Source: Tuctoria greenei (lineage: Eukaryota; Streptophyta; Magnoliopsida; Poales; Poaceae). From it: 64,000 nt of DNA. The translations under genes were made by a program, and so were the position numbers. Positions within the stretch are counted from its first letter, which is position 1. Every line of letters starts with the position of its first letter. The notes beneath the pieces are model-generated. The model did not search any database. It was not told where the DNA came from and worked only from the letters and a program-made list of their open reading frames with translations. Positions 10,165-21,640 of this stretch are shown here, piece after piece. The stretch spans positions 132,158,230-132,222,229 of the forward strand of contig JAYESD010000007.1 of NCBI GenBank assembly GCA_036927565.1, in the 5' to 3' direction.

Positions 10165-10470
10165 TCTCTGAATTGTTCCAAAGATCTTTTGTCCCACCTT
10201 AGAAAGTTGAGCACGTTGCAACGATTATATAAGGTATTGCGCACAGTTGCTAGTTGGACATGCTAGAATGTCCTTGATGTTGTTCCTAGCTTCGGCACAC
10301 CTGGCGCATCTAGGGCACTCCAGCGTGTTTGGGGCCACAATATAATGCGAGATGCGCCTTATGTTGGCACGTCACCGATTTACGCTGAAGATCTTTTTTC
10401 CACCTTGAAAAGTTGAGCGCAATGCAAAAATCATATAAGGCATTGTGCATAGTTGCCAGTGGTACATCCC
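10165..10470. repeat. Internal direct repeat in CACTA
   Basis: Two related copies, near 10165-10262 and 10375-10470, share the pattern AAGATCTTTTnTCCCACCTTnnAAAGTTGAGC, ATATAAGG and ATTGnGCAnAGTTGCnAGT. Each is flanked by GAGACGCGC-like subterminal motifs. No coding function is seen. Confidence 0.55.
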
Positions 10471-10689
10471 CGAATGCAAAAGATGTTTCCATTTTCAGCA
10501 CATTGTGGCTCATCTTTTGCGTGCGGGAAAATGCCCTGATGCGAAAGATGATAATGCGAGACATGCGTTGTATATGTGTGTCTCCGAGTTTTATTTTAAA
10601 CTCTTGCGCGCTCTATGGCAAAAAAAATTTCTCCATCGCGCACTCTCTCCCAACATTTGGTAAAAAAGTTTAGCTCTCGCACGCTCTCT

Positions 10690-11130
10690 CAACCTAGAAA
10701 CCGCAGCTCCTAAGCACACCGCCGCCATCGACCCCGACCTTCACGTCATCAGAGAGTTGAGCACGCTGGAGCATGTCGGCTCGTCCCTGCCCCCAAAGAA
10801 CGCCGCCGACGTCCCTCTTTCTCAACTCTCTCTTTGTCATTGTCGCGCTGCCGCAGTCGACCTCTACCCCGCCGTCAACCCCAATCTTCGTCATAAGAGA
10901 GTTGAACATGCTGGAGCACGCCGCCGCCTCGACCCCAACCTCAGTAATCGGTATGAGCACGCCGCCACCTTCATATAAGTGGAAATGTTCTCCCTGTCCC
11001 CGGAGCACGCCAGCATGCTTTCATCAGATAGTTGAGGAACCGTCACTCTGGCGCCTCCCCCAGCTCTTCCCGGAGCACGCCGCCGCGTCCCCTGTCCCCA
11101 GAGCATGCCGTCGCCTCGACCCTGCCCTCA
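10690..11130. repeat. GC-rich degenerate repeats in CACTA
   Basis: Several imperfect copies of AGAGAGTTGAnCAnGCTGGAGCACGCCGCCG, each followed by CTCGACCCC-like sequence. Open frames exist on both strands but share no recognisable domain. It could be a captured, rearranged GC-rich exon. Confidence 0.45.
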
Positions 11131-11156
11131 GAGTGTGCATTCCAGTGCTTTTATTG

Positions 11157-11741
11157 AATTTCAGGATGTCCAATGAAGGCTCATTGTTAATGAAGTCATT
11201 GATCCAAAGGGAGAATTTTCATTACGGTATACATTCATCTTCCTTGTTTATGTCCAATGCAAGAGTAATATATTTGTTTTGACTATCAATGTATATAATG
11301 AATTCTGATTGGAAAACCCTTGAAACTATACTGTGGTTGACACTAGCATTTGCCATTCTAGTGAGTTTGATTTCTACCTGGAATCAAGGTACCTATGCTG
11401 GAATCAGGCTTAAATGCATCAGTGAAATGTAAATTGTTTGTTTTTTCTAGGGACAAGCACACCAACTCACTATCATGTCCTATACCATGAGAGCAATTTC
11501 TATGCTAATGCTTTACAAATGCTCACCAACTGCCTGGCTACAAGTAAGCTCGGTTCTCCATTCACTAATAGATATTTGCTACCTTATGTGACTGGTTAAG
11601 CGATTATGACTGCAATTAGATAATGTTTTATATGATTTCAGTGATTTTTTTGAATTTGAGGATGTCCAGTCGGAGCATTAGAGGCTATGAAGGTTTATTG
11701 TTAATAAAGTCATTGATTGCGAGAATTTTCATTAAGGTATA
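11157..11741. repeat. Pair of direct repeats around the Argonaute fragment
   Basis: About 80 bases at 11157-11242 and 11650-11741 share GAATTTnAGGATGTCCA, TTGTTAATnAAGTCATTGAT and GAGAATTTTCATTAnGGTATAC. The Argonaute-like exons lie between them. The origin of the repeated piece is unknown; it resembles an exon end followed by a GTATAC donor. Confidence 0.55.
11336..11543 (+). pseudogene. Argonaute (PIWI domain) fragment captured in CACTA
   Basis: Two pieces match adjacent exons of the C-terminal PIWI domain of plant AGO1-clade proteins. Bases 11336-11408 encode VDTSICHSSEFDFYL and, after a frame slip, YAGIR. Bases 11451-11543, after a TTTTTTCTAG acceptor and before a GTAAGCT donor, encode STPTHYHVLYHESNFYANAL and QMLTNCL. 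In intact Argonautes this stretch follows the catalytic core and includes the conserved PTHYHVL (or PAHYHVL) motif containing the last catalytic His. Only about 55 codons are present, with frame slips and a lost first splice donor. It cannot be a slicer, but it could give rise to small RNAs against Argonaute genes. Confidence 0.82.
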
Positions 11742-12039
11742 CAAGATTAGATGATGACAGTTATGATGTGTGTAATTAGTTACATTGTAATCAGGATGGA
11801 CAATCTTTGTTGTGTAATTAGTATACTTGATAACCAAGATTGACACTTTGTTAATATTTGATTGGTCAATATAATTTAACGTGTGATCTTTTTGACTATA
11901 CATATGTTCATGAACAGTATGAACAGTATGTTGCTAACATTGGTGATACGGCTGCCAAATCCTGGCTAGCTGCAGGATGCAGCCGGCAATCAGGATAATA
12001 AGAGGTGGGGGCCATCTAATAGGAGACCCTGCCTATAAA

Positions 12040-12425
12040 CAATCCACGATGAGTGTCTCGGATAACCTACATAAAGGAGACAAGCTTCCATAAAGCTCGT
12101 CTCAGATCAGTTAATAAATCTGCGATGTGCTATAATATAGAATATCTCGAATCAGTCAATATATCTGCAACTTGCTTTGTTTGGGTCTGTCATGCATGTA
12201 TGCTGGTGGGTGACGCGCGCCACCGGCGTCGCTAATGACCCCGTAAAGATCGTCTGTTATGACACAAAGAAAGGAGACACGCTTCTTTTAAGCATGTCTC
12301 GCACCTAGTCTGATCGGCGACGCGCCTTGCCGTTCATCTCTGATGATAACGTAATGCGAGACGCGACGATAGAGATGCACAGTTTGTTCATCTCCCTTCT
12401 TTGTTCAGGCACATCTCGTATGAGC
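12040..12425. repeat. CACTA right subterminal repeats
   Basis: Copies of GGAGACAAGCnnnCATAAAGCTCGTCTC, GGAGACACGC...AAGCATGTCTCG and GCGAGACGCG, arranged as inverted pairs like those at the left end. Confidence 0.7.
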
Positions 12426-12440
12426 CTTTCTTACATAGTG

Positions 12441-12585
12441 TTATATGATTACATTACCAACCTTAAATTGTCTTTATCTATTTATCTAACTAACCTGCTG
12501 ATCCTCTAGATTCTTTTGGAGTCCGTCGATCTTGAGTCTTGTACGCATCATATGTTGCTGCCCTCTTCTTCTTTATCTTCTAACA
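12441..12585 (-). repeat. Copia 3' LTR, second segment
   Basis: Continues the LTR after the CACTA insertion, from TTATATGATTACATTACC to CTTTATCTTCTAACA, matching 30440-30587. The next bases, CTCCCTCTC (12586-12594), are the polypurine tract of the minus-strand element. Confidence 0.92.
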
Positions 12586-12838
12586 CTCCCTCTCAATATC
12601 AACTCCCATGTTGAGGTTGTACTAAAACTCGTGCATCTTATTTGCAGGCAACGACTTTGTAGGGAACATCTGCTATGCAATCTGCTGTTTTGTACAAGCG
12701 TGCAGTCTTCACATCCCAACCATTCCATACCGATCCAAGGCTGCTGCACTTTTAGCACTTAAATCCCTCCACCTGGTACTGCTGACAATATGCTAAAAGA
12801 ACCCTGTGTGCAGCCACCCTTAGATCTGTAGGGAACAG

Positions 12839-14685
12839 TTAGGATGTGGAGATTGCATGCTTGCACAAAACAGCAGATTGCGCATCAGTTGTTCCCGACA
12901 CTGTAAGACCATCGGCAACTTGATATTGTGATGAGATAAACCTGATCTGAAGTAACTTTTTGGCCACCCGTTCTCTCACAGAGTGATAGTCAATCTCAAT
13001 ATGTTTTGTTCGTGCATGGAACACAAGATTTGCAGTCATGAATGTAGCTCCAAGATTATCACACTAAAGTGTCGCCATACCTTGTTCTTGTATTCTTAGT
13101 TCTTTTAGAATTGTTTGAGTCCAAATGACCTCCGATATTGCATTAGCCAAAGATTTATATTCTGCTTCCATACTTGAACGTGACACTGTGGGTTCTTTTT
13201 TTGCACTCCATGAGATCAAATCCATGCGTAGATAAACTGCAAATCCTCCTGTCGACCTTCTGTTGTCTAACCAACCGGCCTAGTCCACATCTGAATATGC
13301 GTTTATCTACAAATAACTATTTCTCACAAACTTTAGACCAAAATTTATGGTTCCTTGGACATACCATTGAATCCGCTTGATCATCATCATATGTGTCGTG
13401 GTGGGACTATTAAGATATTGGCAGGCCATGTTAACGCAAGGTCCGGTCTTGTTAATGTCAAATACTAAAGCGCACCAACAGTGCTTTGGTATTTTGTTGC
13501 TTCTTCCGTGCTCAGAGTCTCTCCACAATGTGTTGAGTATTTCTCTGTGGTAGAGATTGGAGTATTCATGGACTTGCATTTCTCCATCCCTACATTCTTG
13601 ATAATTTCTTTCGCATATTTCTTTTGATTCAACAGAATGCCATCTTTTACCTTTGAGACTTCTATGCCAAGAAAGTAGTGCAGTCACCCAAGTCCTTTAG
13701 AGCGAACTTGGTTTTAAGATCAGCCAGTGGTGCTTCTACCGCCTATTGTTAAGAACTCGCAACGATAATATCATCCACATAATTTAGGAGATACATTGTT
13801 GTCCCACCTTTGCTATATATGAACAGTGAGGTATCTCCTTTAGAGGTAGTAAAACCGAGTTGTATGAGTTTGGAGCTTAATTTCGAATACCATGCCCTTG
13901 GAGCCTGTTCTAAACCATAAGTGCCTTGTCTAACTTGCATACATAATTAGAGTAGATTGGGTGTTCGTAGCCAGGAGGTTGTTTCATGTATATTTCTTCC
14001 TCTAAGTCACCATGCAAGAAGGCATTCTACACATCAAGTTGTCTCAAACAACACTTGTTAGTAACTGTAACTGATAGCACAATTCTAATCGTAACTATTT
14101 TTACCACGGGACTAAATGTGTCTTCATAGTCTATTCCGTACCGTTGTTTGAAAACTTTGGCAACCACCTGGCTTTATACCTGTCAATAGTTCCATCTGCT
14201 CGTTGCTTTATTTTGTAGACCCACTTAAAATCTATCATGTTCTTTGCTTCTTTCCTTGGTACAAGGTGCCAAGTTTTATTTCTCTCCAAAGCTTCGAATT
14301 CTAAATCCATTGCCTTCTTCCAGTGAGCACTCTTCAACGCATGTTGAATAGTATCTGGTTCACCTGAATGTGCAGCAGTGAGACAAACAAAATCAGAGCC
14401 AGAATCTTTCGGTTTAGTGATCTTATTCTGGAGCCTTGTTCTGGGCATTGAGGCCGTGCGCACGGGATCAGCAGGAGCCATATAAGATCTTGGTTTTGCG
14501 ACTTCTGTACTAGTGCGATCCAGTCTAACTATCTCTAGGGAGGCGTGATCTTCTGCGTCCAGACGCAGGGTATCCTCGTGCCCTCCATGCGCTTCACACG
14601 CAGAAGATCCCGTAGGATTGCTATCTACGCGCGCACAGCTTCCGGACCCTTGCCTGATTGTGCACGCCTCCCAATAAGGATACAC
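12839..14685 (-). pseudogene. Copia reverse transcriptase and RNase H (broken)
   Basis: Reads right to left. 14685-14131 holds the start of the RT region (KKAMDLEFEALERNKTWHLV, FKWVYKIKQRADGTIDRYKA). After a degraded stretch, 13940-13749 gives QGTYGLEQAPRAWYSKL and the catalytic LNYVDDIIVAS. RNase H pieces follow at 13687-13307 and 13039-12839 (HARTKHIEIDYHSVRERV, the connection to the ADIxTK end). Several stops and frameshifts make it non-functional. Confidence 0.85.
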
Positions 14686-15107
14686 GCTCGCGATCTAAGA
14701 CTGTCGGTTGCAGGGTTGTGACGCACGGACTTCCCTGCAATCTTTTCCAGTATTTGAGCCCAGATTTGCTGCACCACCTTCACCTGTAGCCTGTTCATTG
14801 TCCTGCACAGAATTTTTACTGCTTCCAGCTTGACTAGTAAAATCAACAGATTCAAGGTCAGTATGAAAATTATTCTGTGGATTTTGCTCTCCTTGCTGTA
14901 CGGAATATGGGAGCAAAGTTTTATGAAGGAGGAGTATCTCAGATCTATGTCTTGCACCTGCATTTGAAAGATTATTGAAGGGAAAAACTGTCCCGTCAAA
15001 TATAACATCTCTGGGTATATAAACTCTTCCACTAGCAATTTTTAGGCATTTGTAACCTTTGTGCAGATTACTGTAGCCTAGAAAAACACATTTTTTCGAT
15101 TTGAAGG

Positions 15108-16230
15108 CTAGCTTCTGGGAATTATAGGGGCGCAAGTTTGGCAGCATGTGCACCCAAATATTTTTAGCCAAAGATAATCAGGCTTTATATGATATAGCCT
15201 TTCAATTGGTGACTGGTAGGAGATTACTTTGGAGGGGGTATGGTTAATTAAATAGACTGCCATGGCAAAAGCCTCATCCCAGAATTTAAGTGGCATGTAA
15301 GCACGTGCTAGTAGCATGAGCCCAACATCTACTATATGTTTGTGCTTACGTTCTGCAGATCCATTTTGTTGATGTATGTGGGGACATGAGACATGATGTG
15401 TGATTCTAAGATGTGTAAAGAAAAAATTCAACTTCTGATATTCTCCTCCCCAGTCAGTTTGCATGGCTATTATTTCTTATTGAAGATGTGTTGCACCATA
15501 GCACGGAATTCTTGAAATTTCTTGAAAACTTCGGATTCGTGTTGAAGAAAATAAATCCATGTGAATTTACTAATATCATCGATGAAACTCACATAATATT
15601 TATTTCTTCCAACGGAAATAGGCGTTGGGCCCCACACATCGGAAAACACAAGTTCTAAAGGTGAATGAGACACACTATGCGATTTTGGAAAGGGAAGTTG
15701 ATGTCTCTTTCCTTATTGACAAGCATCACAAACTCTAGCTATAGTGGACTCTACTGAACATGGGAGTTTATTGACTTCTACTACTTTATTGACTATTACC
15801 ATGGATGGATGACCTAGCCTGTCATATGCCATCTTTCTAAGGAAGGTTTTGAGACCATAAGGGCGCACTTTGACACTGAGTTTTCGAGAGATGGCCAAGG
15901 AAAAAGTACCCCTTTACATTTGCCTTGAAGTAGAACTCTCTTTGTAGTGCGATCCTTTACCATGAAATAACGAGAGTGAAATTCAAGAAAGACGGGATTA
16001 TCAGTGGTAAGCTTATGAATAGAAATAAGACTTTTGGCAGTAGTGGCAACCTGAAGGATATTTTATAGATAGATCTGGCGATTAGAAGTTTGTAAGGTAG
16101 AACATACAATAGAATGAATTTTCATACCTGACCCGCTTGCAGTGTGCACCTTTTCTTGGCCTTCATACTTCTCTTTTACTGATAGCTTGTCTAATTCTCC
16201 AGTTATATGATATGTAGCCCCGGTGTCAGA
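15108..16230 (-). pseudogene. Copia protease and integrase (broken)
   Basis: Directly after the gag end come the protease motif SDTGATYHITGEL (the DTG active site is kept) and then integrase. The integrase pieces are RLGHPS...VCDACQ from the HHCC finger (15898-15713), LELVFSDVWGP and FIDDISKFTW (first catalytic Asp; 15673-15470), and QTDWGGEYQKL...HIHQQNGSAERKHKHIVD (second Asp and Glu; 15464-15108). Stops separate the pieces. Confidence 0.85.
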
Positions 16231-16608
16231 CTACCAATTTGTGTCAACTCCATATGATGTTGTTGCTTTGTTAGCTGTTTTTTCCACGGGCTTGTACTCA
16301 CAATCAAACCGCTTGTAGCACTTTACAACCGTATGTCCAACCTTCTCACAATGTTGACATACCGGTTTGTCTCCTGCTGGTGCACCTATACCTCTTCCTG
16401 GTGCGCCACGCCCAAGACCACCTTGGTTAGAATGTCCTCTTCCACATAATTCTGCACGAGTGGCAGCGTTTGTGTAGGATTGATAGTTGTTTTGACTCTC
16501 CAAGCATGCTTTTGTAGCTAAAAACTGGGCGAACAGATCAGAGAGAGAAATTAACTCACGAGTACTTACGCTTTCCACCAGAGAGTTATAGTCTGAATCT
16601 AGTCCTGT
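16231..16608 (-). pseudogene. Copia gag, C-terminal part with zinc knuckle
   Basis: Continues the gag frame interrupted by the Tat gypsy at 16609. It reads LDSDYNSLVESVSTRELISL, then a Gly-rich stretch and the CCHC knuckle CQHCEKVGHTVVKCYKRF (Cys-X2-Cys-X4-His-X4-Cys). Joined to 29678 across the insertion, the frame resumes as ILAG then LDSD, showing that the insertion cut a single gene. Confidence 0.88.
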
Positions 16609-17460
16609 TGTCGGTACCCTGCGTACCGAATACCCCTTGGGATTGCAAAAGACCAAAGGAACTTCAGCTGTATAAGTTGGAGACCTCCGAAGGCCCCACG
16701 TTTCATTCGGGACCGGACCTGCCTCCCTTCTACGGTTAGTCCCGGTGCTGCCACGTGTATCCTGCAACCGGAGTTACATCCCACACATGGGAATGCTCTG
16801 GGCTAAATACCTGTGCGGCACCTCCGGACCTAACCCCTGACAGAGGGAAGCTCCGGTACTTACACGTGTATAACAGCACCGGACCTACCCGTCCCAGACG
16901 GTAAGCTCCGGAGCTGCCACGCGTCCAACCGCCGGACCTTCAACTTCAACAAGCAGACTGGTGGACCCCCAACGGCTCGGACCTTCAAGGGGCAATTAAA
17001 GACTTCAAGACCCGATTAAGTGTCATTAATACCATCTTAATGGCACACGATCGGAGGGCCGTTAATACCAGTAACGGCACTTTCAAGGCGCGTTACCACA
17101 CTATTAAGGGTAATTAAGCTCATTAATTGTGTATTAAGCATCAATAACTGCCATGGTCACATGTCAGGCCAGGCTAACGATGTAATGACTAGTCTTTGTA
17201 CTATAAAAGGACTGGTCGAGCGATACACAAAGGACCTCTCTCACACACAAGTGGACACACGCCCACAAGTGCTCAGACGCTCAATACCACAACTACACGC
17301 CCCGTGGAGTAGGATATTACGCTTAGGCGGCCCGAACCACGTAAATCCTCGTGTCAACTTGCCATCGTGTTCTGAATCACTCCGCACCCACAACCAAACT
17401 ACAAACTCCGCGGTCTACCAACGGTAGTACCAGGAGAATTGCCGGAACCAAACTCCGACA
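16609..17460 (+). repeat. Tat gypsy 5' LTR
   Basis: Runs TGTCGGTACCCTGCGTACC to AACCAAACTCCGACA and aligns along its whole length with 28826-29677. The primer-binding site begins at once after it. Confidence 0.93.
17202..17209 (+). promoter_or_regulatory. TATA box of the Tat 5' LTR
   Basis: TATAAAAG inside CTTTGTACTATAAAAGGACT, about 250 bases before the LTR end and conserved in the 3' LTR at 29420-29427. It is the likely U3 core promoter. Confidence 0.6.
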
Positions 17461-17480
17461 GTTGGCGCGCCAGGTAGGGG
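17461..17480 (+). other. Tat primer-binding site
   Basis: GTTGGCGCGCCAGGTAGGGG immediately after the LTR. This matches the TGGCGCCAGGTAGGG type of tRNA binding site seen in related plant gypsy elements, with a GC insertion. Confidence 0.65.
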
Positions 17481-17496
17481 CGCCCGAGATTCAAGG

Positions 17497-18831
17497 ATGG
17501 TGAAATCTGCCGCTGGGTCATCCAACGGCTACCCTGTTGCACAACCTGCTGGAGGCAACCCCTCCAACATGCAGCAGCCAGCAGGTGTTGTTGCTCCAGC
17601 AGGAGTCATGCCACCACCGCCACCGTCTGCACCAGCTAATCAAGCTGGACGGCGAGATGGAGCGTCCGCGTCGGTCACTGCATTGGCGGACAACAACCCT
17701 GAACACGCGCTCCATGCTACACGTGCTCTTCTCCGGCGTCCACCGCCTCCAGGAGCATCCCAGGGTGCAATGGAGTAGTGGAGAGCTGATGTGGAACATT
17801 TGGTTGCAGCAGCAGCCGACCGCATCAGCAACCAAGGTCCTCCCCCCTCGGGGCGGGCCCCATCATAGCATCGGACCGTGTCGAGTAGACTTGTTCCGCA
17901 TGCTTCACAACATAGGAGGTGTGCTGTGTCGCAACAGGTGACGTTGCTGCCTTCCGGGGCGCAACGCACCCATACGGTAACTAGGCTTTCGACTCACGAC
18001 CTCCGGGCGGAGCTTGATCGCCATTACCGTCAACAGGACGGTCACGTCCATATCGAGCGAGCACGCGAGAGGCGAGAGGCTTGGGACAGTCCTGCTCCCG
18101 AGGGAGTAGGAGGAGGCTGTTCTGCCCTGGCCATGCACCTACGCATGGTCAGATGGCCACAGAAGTTCCAGCCTCACCTCTCGAAGAAATTTGATGGGAC
18201 TGTCAATCTTGCCGAATTTCTCCAAATCTACTCCACCACAATCCTTGTGGCTGGAGGCAATGAGGCCGTTATGGCCAATTATTTCCCCGTGGCTTTAACT
18301 GGGACCACCAAGTCCTGGTTCATGAGCCTCCCGTCCGACTCCATCAACAGTTGGGCAGAACTGTGCCAACAGTTCACTGCCAACTTCGGGAGTTCATACA
18401 CCCGACCAGGCACTGAACTGGACCTTTTTGCTGTCAAGCAGAAGGGGGGAGAGTCCCTACGATCCTTCATCCAGAGGTTCTCCCAGGTACGAAACACCAT
18501 ACCTTCTATCTCAAGCGCTTCTGTTATTGTGGCATTTAGACAGGGCGTACGAGGCAAGAAGATGTTGGAGAAGCTGGCGACCAAGGAAGTCACCAGCGTC
18601 ACGGAACTCTTTAGCTTGGCAGACAAGTGCACCAAAGCTGCGGAGGGCCGTGAAATGCACTCCCAACCACCTTCAGAAGACAACAAAAAGTCCTCCAAGG
18701 GTGAAGCCACTACCTCCGGGAGTGGTAAGAAGAAGAAAAAGTACAACAACAAGATGAAGCCGTCGGCCGACACACCTACTGCTACAGCTGCTGCACCTCC
18801 AGGTGGCCGGGGGCCACACATCGAGAAATGA
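17497..18831 (+). pseudogene. Tat gypsy gag
   Basis: Begins at 17497 (MVKSAAGSSNGYPVAQPAGG), a Pro/Ala-rich N-terminus closed by a TAG at 17776-17778. The frame continues, then slips into the 17878-18831 frame. There the retrotransposon gag core is clear: QKFQPHLSKKFDGTVNLAEF, YFPVALTGTTKSWFMSLPSD, then SWAELCQQFTANFGSSYTRP and ESLRSFIQRFSQVRNTIPSI. A Lys-rich end (GSGKKKKKYNNKMKPS) follows. Gag coats the RNA in the virus-like particle. Confidence 0.88.
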
Positions 18832-18867
18832 CATCGACCGTCGTATGAAGACGGTGGCAGCTCCAAG

Positions 18868-19845
18868 ATGTGGTTTCCCATACACAAGACGAACAACCAC
18901 AACTTGGAATGCTGCCGAGAGGTCCAGAACCTTGCCGAGCGCTACAACAAGCGCCGGGAAGAAGTTCCTTTTCGTCAAAGGGAAGGAAAACAAAAAGTCG
19001 AAAAAGCTCCGGCTGAAGAGGAGTTAGGCTTTCAGGACCCCAAAAAGGTCCTGAAGGTTGTTTACACCTCCGTTGACGACGACTCCGACGTCTCTGACAA
19101 TGAGTGTCGAAAGACCATGAACACCATCTTTGGTGGTTCGTGGGACATCACCTTCCGCCGTGTCTTCAAGACAATGCGGCGGGACATGGCCTCCACAGCT
19201 CCCACTGCTAGGGCGGAGCCGCACCGGAAGTGGATGGACACTGCCATCACTTTTGATGCTTCGGACTGCCCTCTGAACATGTTCAGAGCTGGCCAACTCC
19301 CATTGATGGTATCTCCGACCATCAACAACATCCAGCTCCAACATGTGATGGTGGACGAAGGTTCGGAGCTGAACCTCATAAGCTTCAAAGCTTTCGTCAA
19401 ACTTCAGCTCTGACCTTCTGATCTTCGCCCCTCCCGACCTTTCTCCGGAGTAGGTCTGGGGTACATAACCCCAATCGGTGCCATTACTCTCCCGATAACC
19501 TTCAGGACCCAGGAGAATCACCACACTGAGAAGTTGGTCTTCGATGTGGTGCAGATCAACTTGCCATTCAACGCCATTTTGGGTAGGCCAGCCTTGTACA
19601 AATTCATGGCTGCTGCTCATTATGGCTACTTGGTGTTGAAGATGCCAACACTAGCAGGTGTTTTCCGGATCCGCGGAGATCGCACCGCCGGAGTGACTGA
19701 TCTGGAAGAACTACATGCGCTTGCTACAGCGCAGGAGGAAGAATCCGGAAAGGAGCAAGCTCCGAAACCCCCGAGAGCATTTGTCATCGAGGCTCAACCT
19801 CCGCACCACGCGTGCAACCAAGCGGCGACACTGACATTCCCGTAA
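18868..19845 (+). pseudogene. Tat gypsy gag end and aspartic protease
   Basis: 18868-19413 carries the end of gag (ECRKTMNTIFGGSWDITFRR) and the protease start, where the active site reads VMVDEGSELNLIS (DEGS in place of the usual D-S/T-G). After a stop, 19534-19845 has the second protease landmark NLPFNAILGRPALYKFMA. Stops and the altered catalytic triplet make it inactive. Confidence 0.82.
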
Positions 19846-19952
19846 AAGTTGTCAAAATCGGTTCCGACGCTGCTCAGACCACCCATATATCAGGAGGTCT
19901 GAATGACAAATAGGAACTCGCGCTCATCACTTTCCTCCGGGCTAATGTCGAT

Positions 19953-20879
19953 GTGTTTGCCTGGCAACTGTCACAAATGCTGGGGATCCCTAGGGAAGTG
20001 ATCGAGCACAATCTAAAGATCTATCCCGATGCTTGGCCTGTACATCAGAAGCCTCGGAAGCAATCAGTAGAGCGACAAAACTTCATACATCAAGAAGTGA
20101 AGAAGTTGCTTAAAGCTGGATTCATTCGAGAAGTCTTCCACCCAAAATAGTTGGCAAACCCAGTCGTTGTACCCAAGGCCGGCGGGAAGCTTCGGATGTG
20201 TATCGACTACACTACACTGAATAAGGCATGTCCAAAAGATCCATTCCCACTACCTAAAATAGATCAGATAGTGGATTCCACCTTCAGGTGCGAATTACTG
20301 TGTTTCCTAGACGCATATTCTGGGTATCATCAAATCAGAATGTCTAGGGAAGATGAAGAGCATACTTCCTTCATCATAGTAGATGGATTATATTGCTACA
20401 CTACCATGCCATTCGGTCTCAAAAACGCTGCTTCAACGTTTGTACGAGCTATGTACAAAACTTTTGGAGAGCTCATCAAAGATGTAGTGGAAGTTCACAT
20501 CGATGACATCGTCATCAAGATCAAGAACGAGGAGTCATTTCTTCACACCTTGCAAGCTGTCTTCGACAAGTTGCGAATCACACACACGAAGCTGAACCCG
20601 GACAAGTGTGTCTTTGGGGTTAGCTCTGGAAAGCTTCTTGGCTTCTTGGTGAACCATGGAGGAATAGAAACAAATCCGGCGAAGATTAAAGCTATTGAAG
20701 ACATGCGGCCACCAGCCCGCATCAAGCACGTCCAAAAGCTGACTGGATGTCTAGCTGCCCTCAGCCGGTTCATCTCAAGACTGGCAAAACGGGTGCTACC
20801 CTTCTTCAAACTATTGAGGAATTTCGGACCATTCCAATGGTCTGAAGAAGCAGAAAACGCATTCCAGGAGCTGAAGTAG
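19953..20879 (+). pseudogene. Tat gypsy reverse transcriptase
   Basis: MFAWQLSQMLGIPREVIEH leads into the RT domain. A TAG at 20148-20150 splits it, and the rest is open to 20879: ANPVVVPKAGGKLRMCIDYT, FLDAYSGYHQIRM, TTMPFGLKNAASTFVRAMY and the catalytic VHIDDIVIK (xxDD). It is one of the best-kept domains of the element. Confidence 0.9.
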
Positions 20880-21640
20880 CTCCTCACCACTCTACCAACC
20901 TTGGTAGCTCCGAATCCTTGTGAGCCACTTCTGCTTTACATTTCGGCAATTGACAAAGTTATCAGCATGGTCCTGGTTGCGGAAAGACCAGAACCATCTC
21001 CAGTTCAGGGAGCCAGACCCCTTCGGGAGGGTCTAGAGCAACCTGAAGACGAGTCTGGGTCCCAGCTCCCAGACCCGGATCCTCAAGGAAAGATGCCAGA
21101 GGGTCAACTTCCTTCAAATGAAAAAGTTGTTGTTGCTAAGCTACAAGATCTGGACCCCTCCGGGAAGGTCTGTGTCACTGTAGAAGAAGCTTCGGGTTCC
21201 TCCAGCAGGAACCCAGAGGTCCCCGAAGAAGGTCCGGACCCCTCCGGGAGGGTCCGGGTTGATGAGGAGGAAGATCTGGGCCCCTTCGGGAGGGTCAGGA
21301 CAGTCCAACGCCTAGTGTACTTCATCAGCGAAGTAATCCATGATGCCAAGACACGATAACTAGAGGTGCATAAGCTGCTCTACGCAGTTCTTATCGCTTC
21401 GAGGAAGCTCCAACACTACTTCCAAGCTCACAAGATTTTAGTGGTAACATCTTATCCACGACATGCAATCTTGCATAACCCCAACTCTATTGGGAATATT
21501 GTAAAATGGGCAGTGGAATTGGCTGAGTTCAACCTTGAATTCATCCCAAAACAAGCGGTCAAGAGTCAAGCATTGGCGGACTTTGTGGCGGAATGGACCC
21601 CTTCTCCATCAAATCCTGGGGGCCCCAGTGAGCAGAAGCT
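20880..21640 (+). pseudogene. Tat gypsy RNase H (retroviral type) with low-complexity insert
   Basis: Starts LLLYISAIDKVISMVLVAE and continues after 21300 as VQRLVYFISEV...HKLLYAVLIASRKLQHYFQAH and ADFVAEWTP. Between the two halves, 20985-21300 encodes about 105 residues rich in Pro, Glu and Asp with repeats of DPSGRVR/PFGRVR type, which interrupts the fold. A stop lies at 21357-21359. Confidence 0.75.

Larger units (their letters stand above)
6799..12440. mobile_element. Non-autonomous CACTA (En/Spm-type) transposon carrying gene fragments
   Basis: The ends are CACTACGTAAGAAA and, inverted from the right, CACTATGTAAGAAA. The target duplication TTA lies at 6796-6798 and 12441-12443. The intact right LTR of the host copia has a single TTA at the matching place, so both borders are confirmed. 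Length is 5642 bp. Both ends are rich in short GAGACGCG/CGCGTCTC-like subterminal repeats, the sort bound by the element's own TnpA protein. No transposase-like ORF is seen, so it would need helper proteins. The interior holds two tandem copies of an unknown ORF, a SUMO-E2-like gene and an Argonaute fragment. Confidence 0.92.

Noticed and set aside
14131..14685. Functional copia polyprotein piece
   Set aside because: 184 codons are open, but the neighbouring RT, integrase and RNase H pieces contain several stops, so it is one fragment of a dead element.
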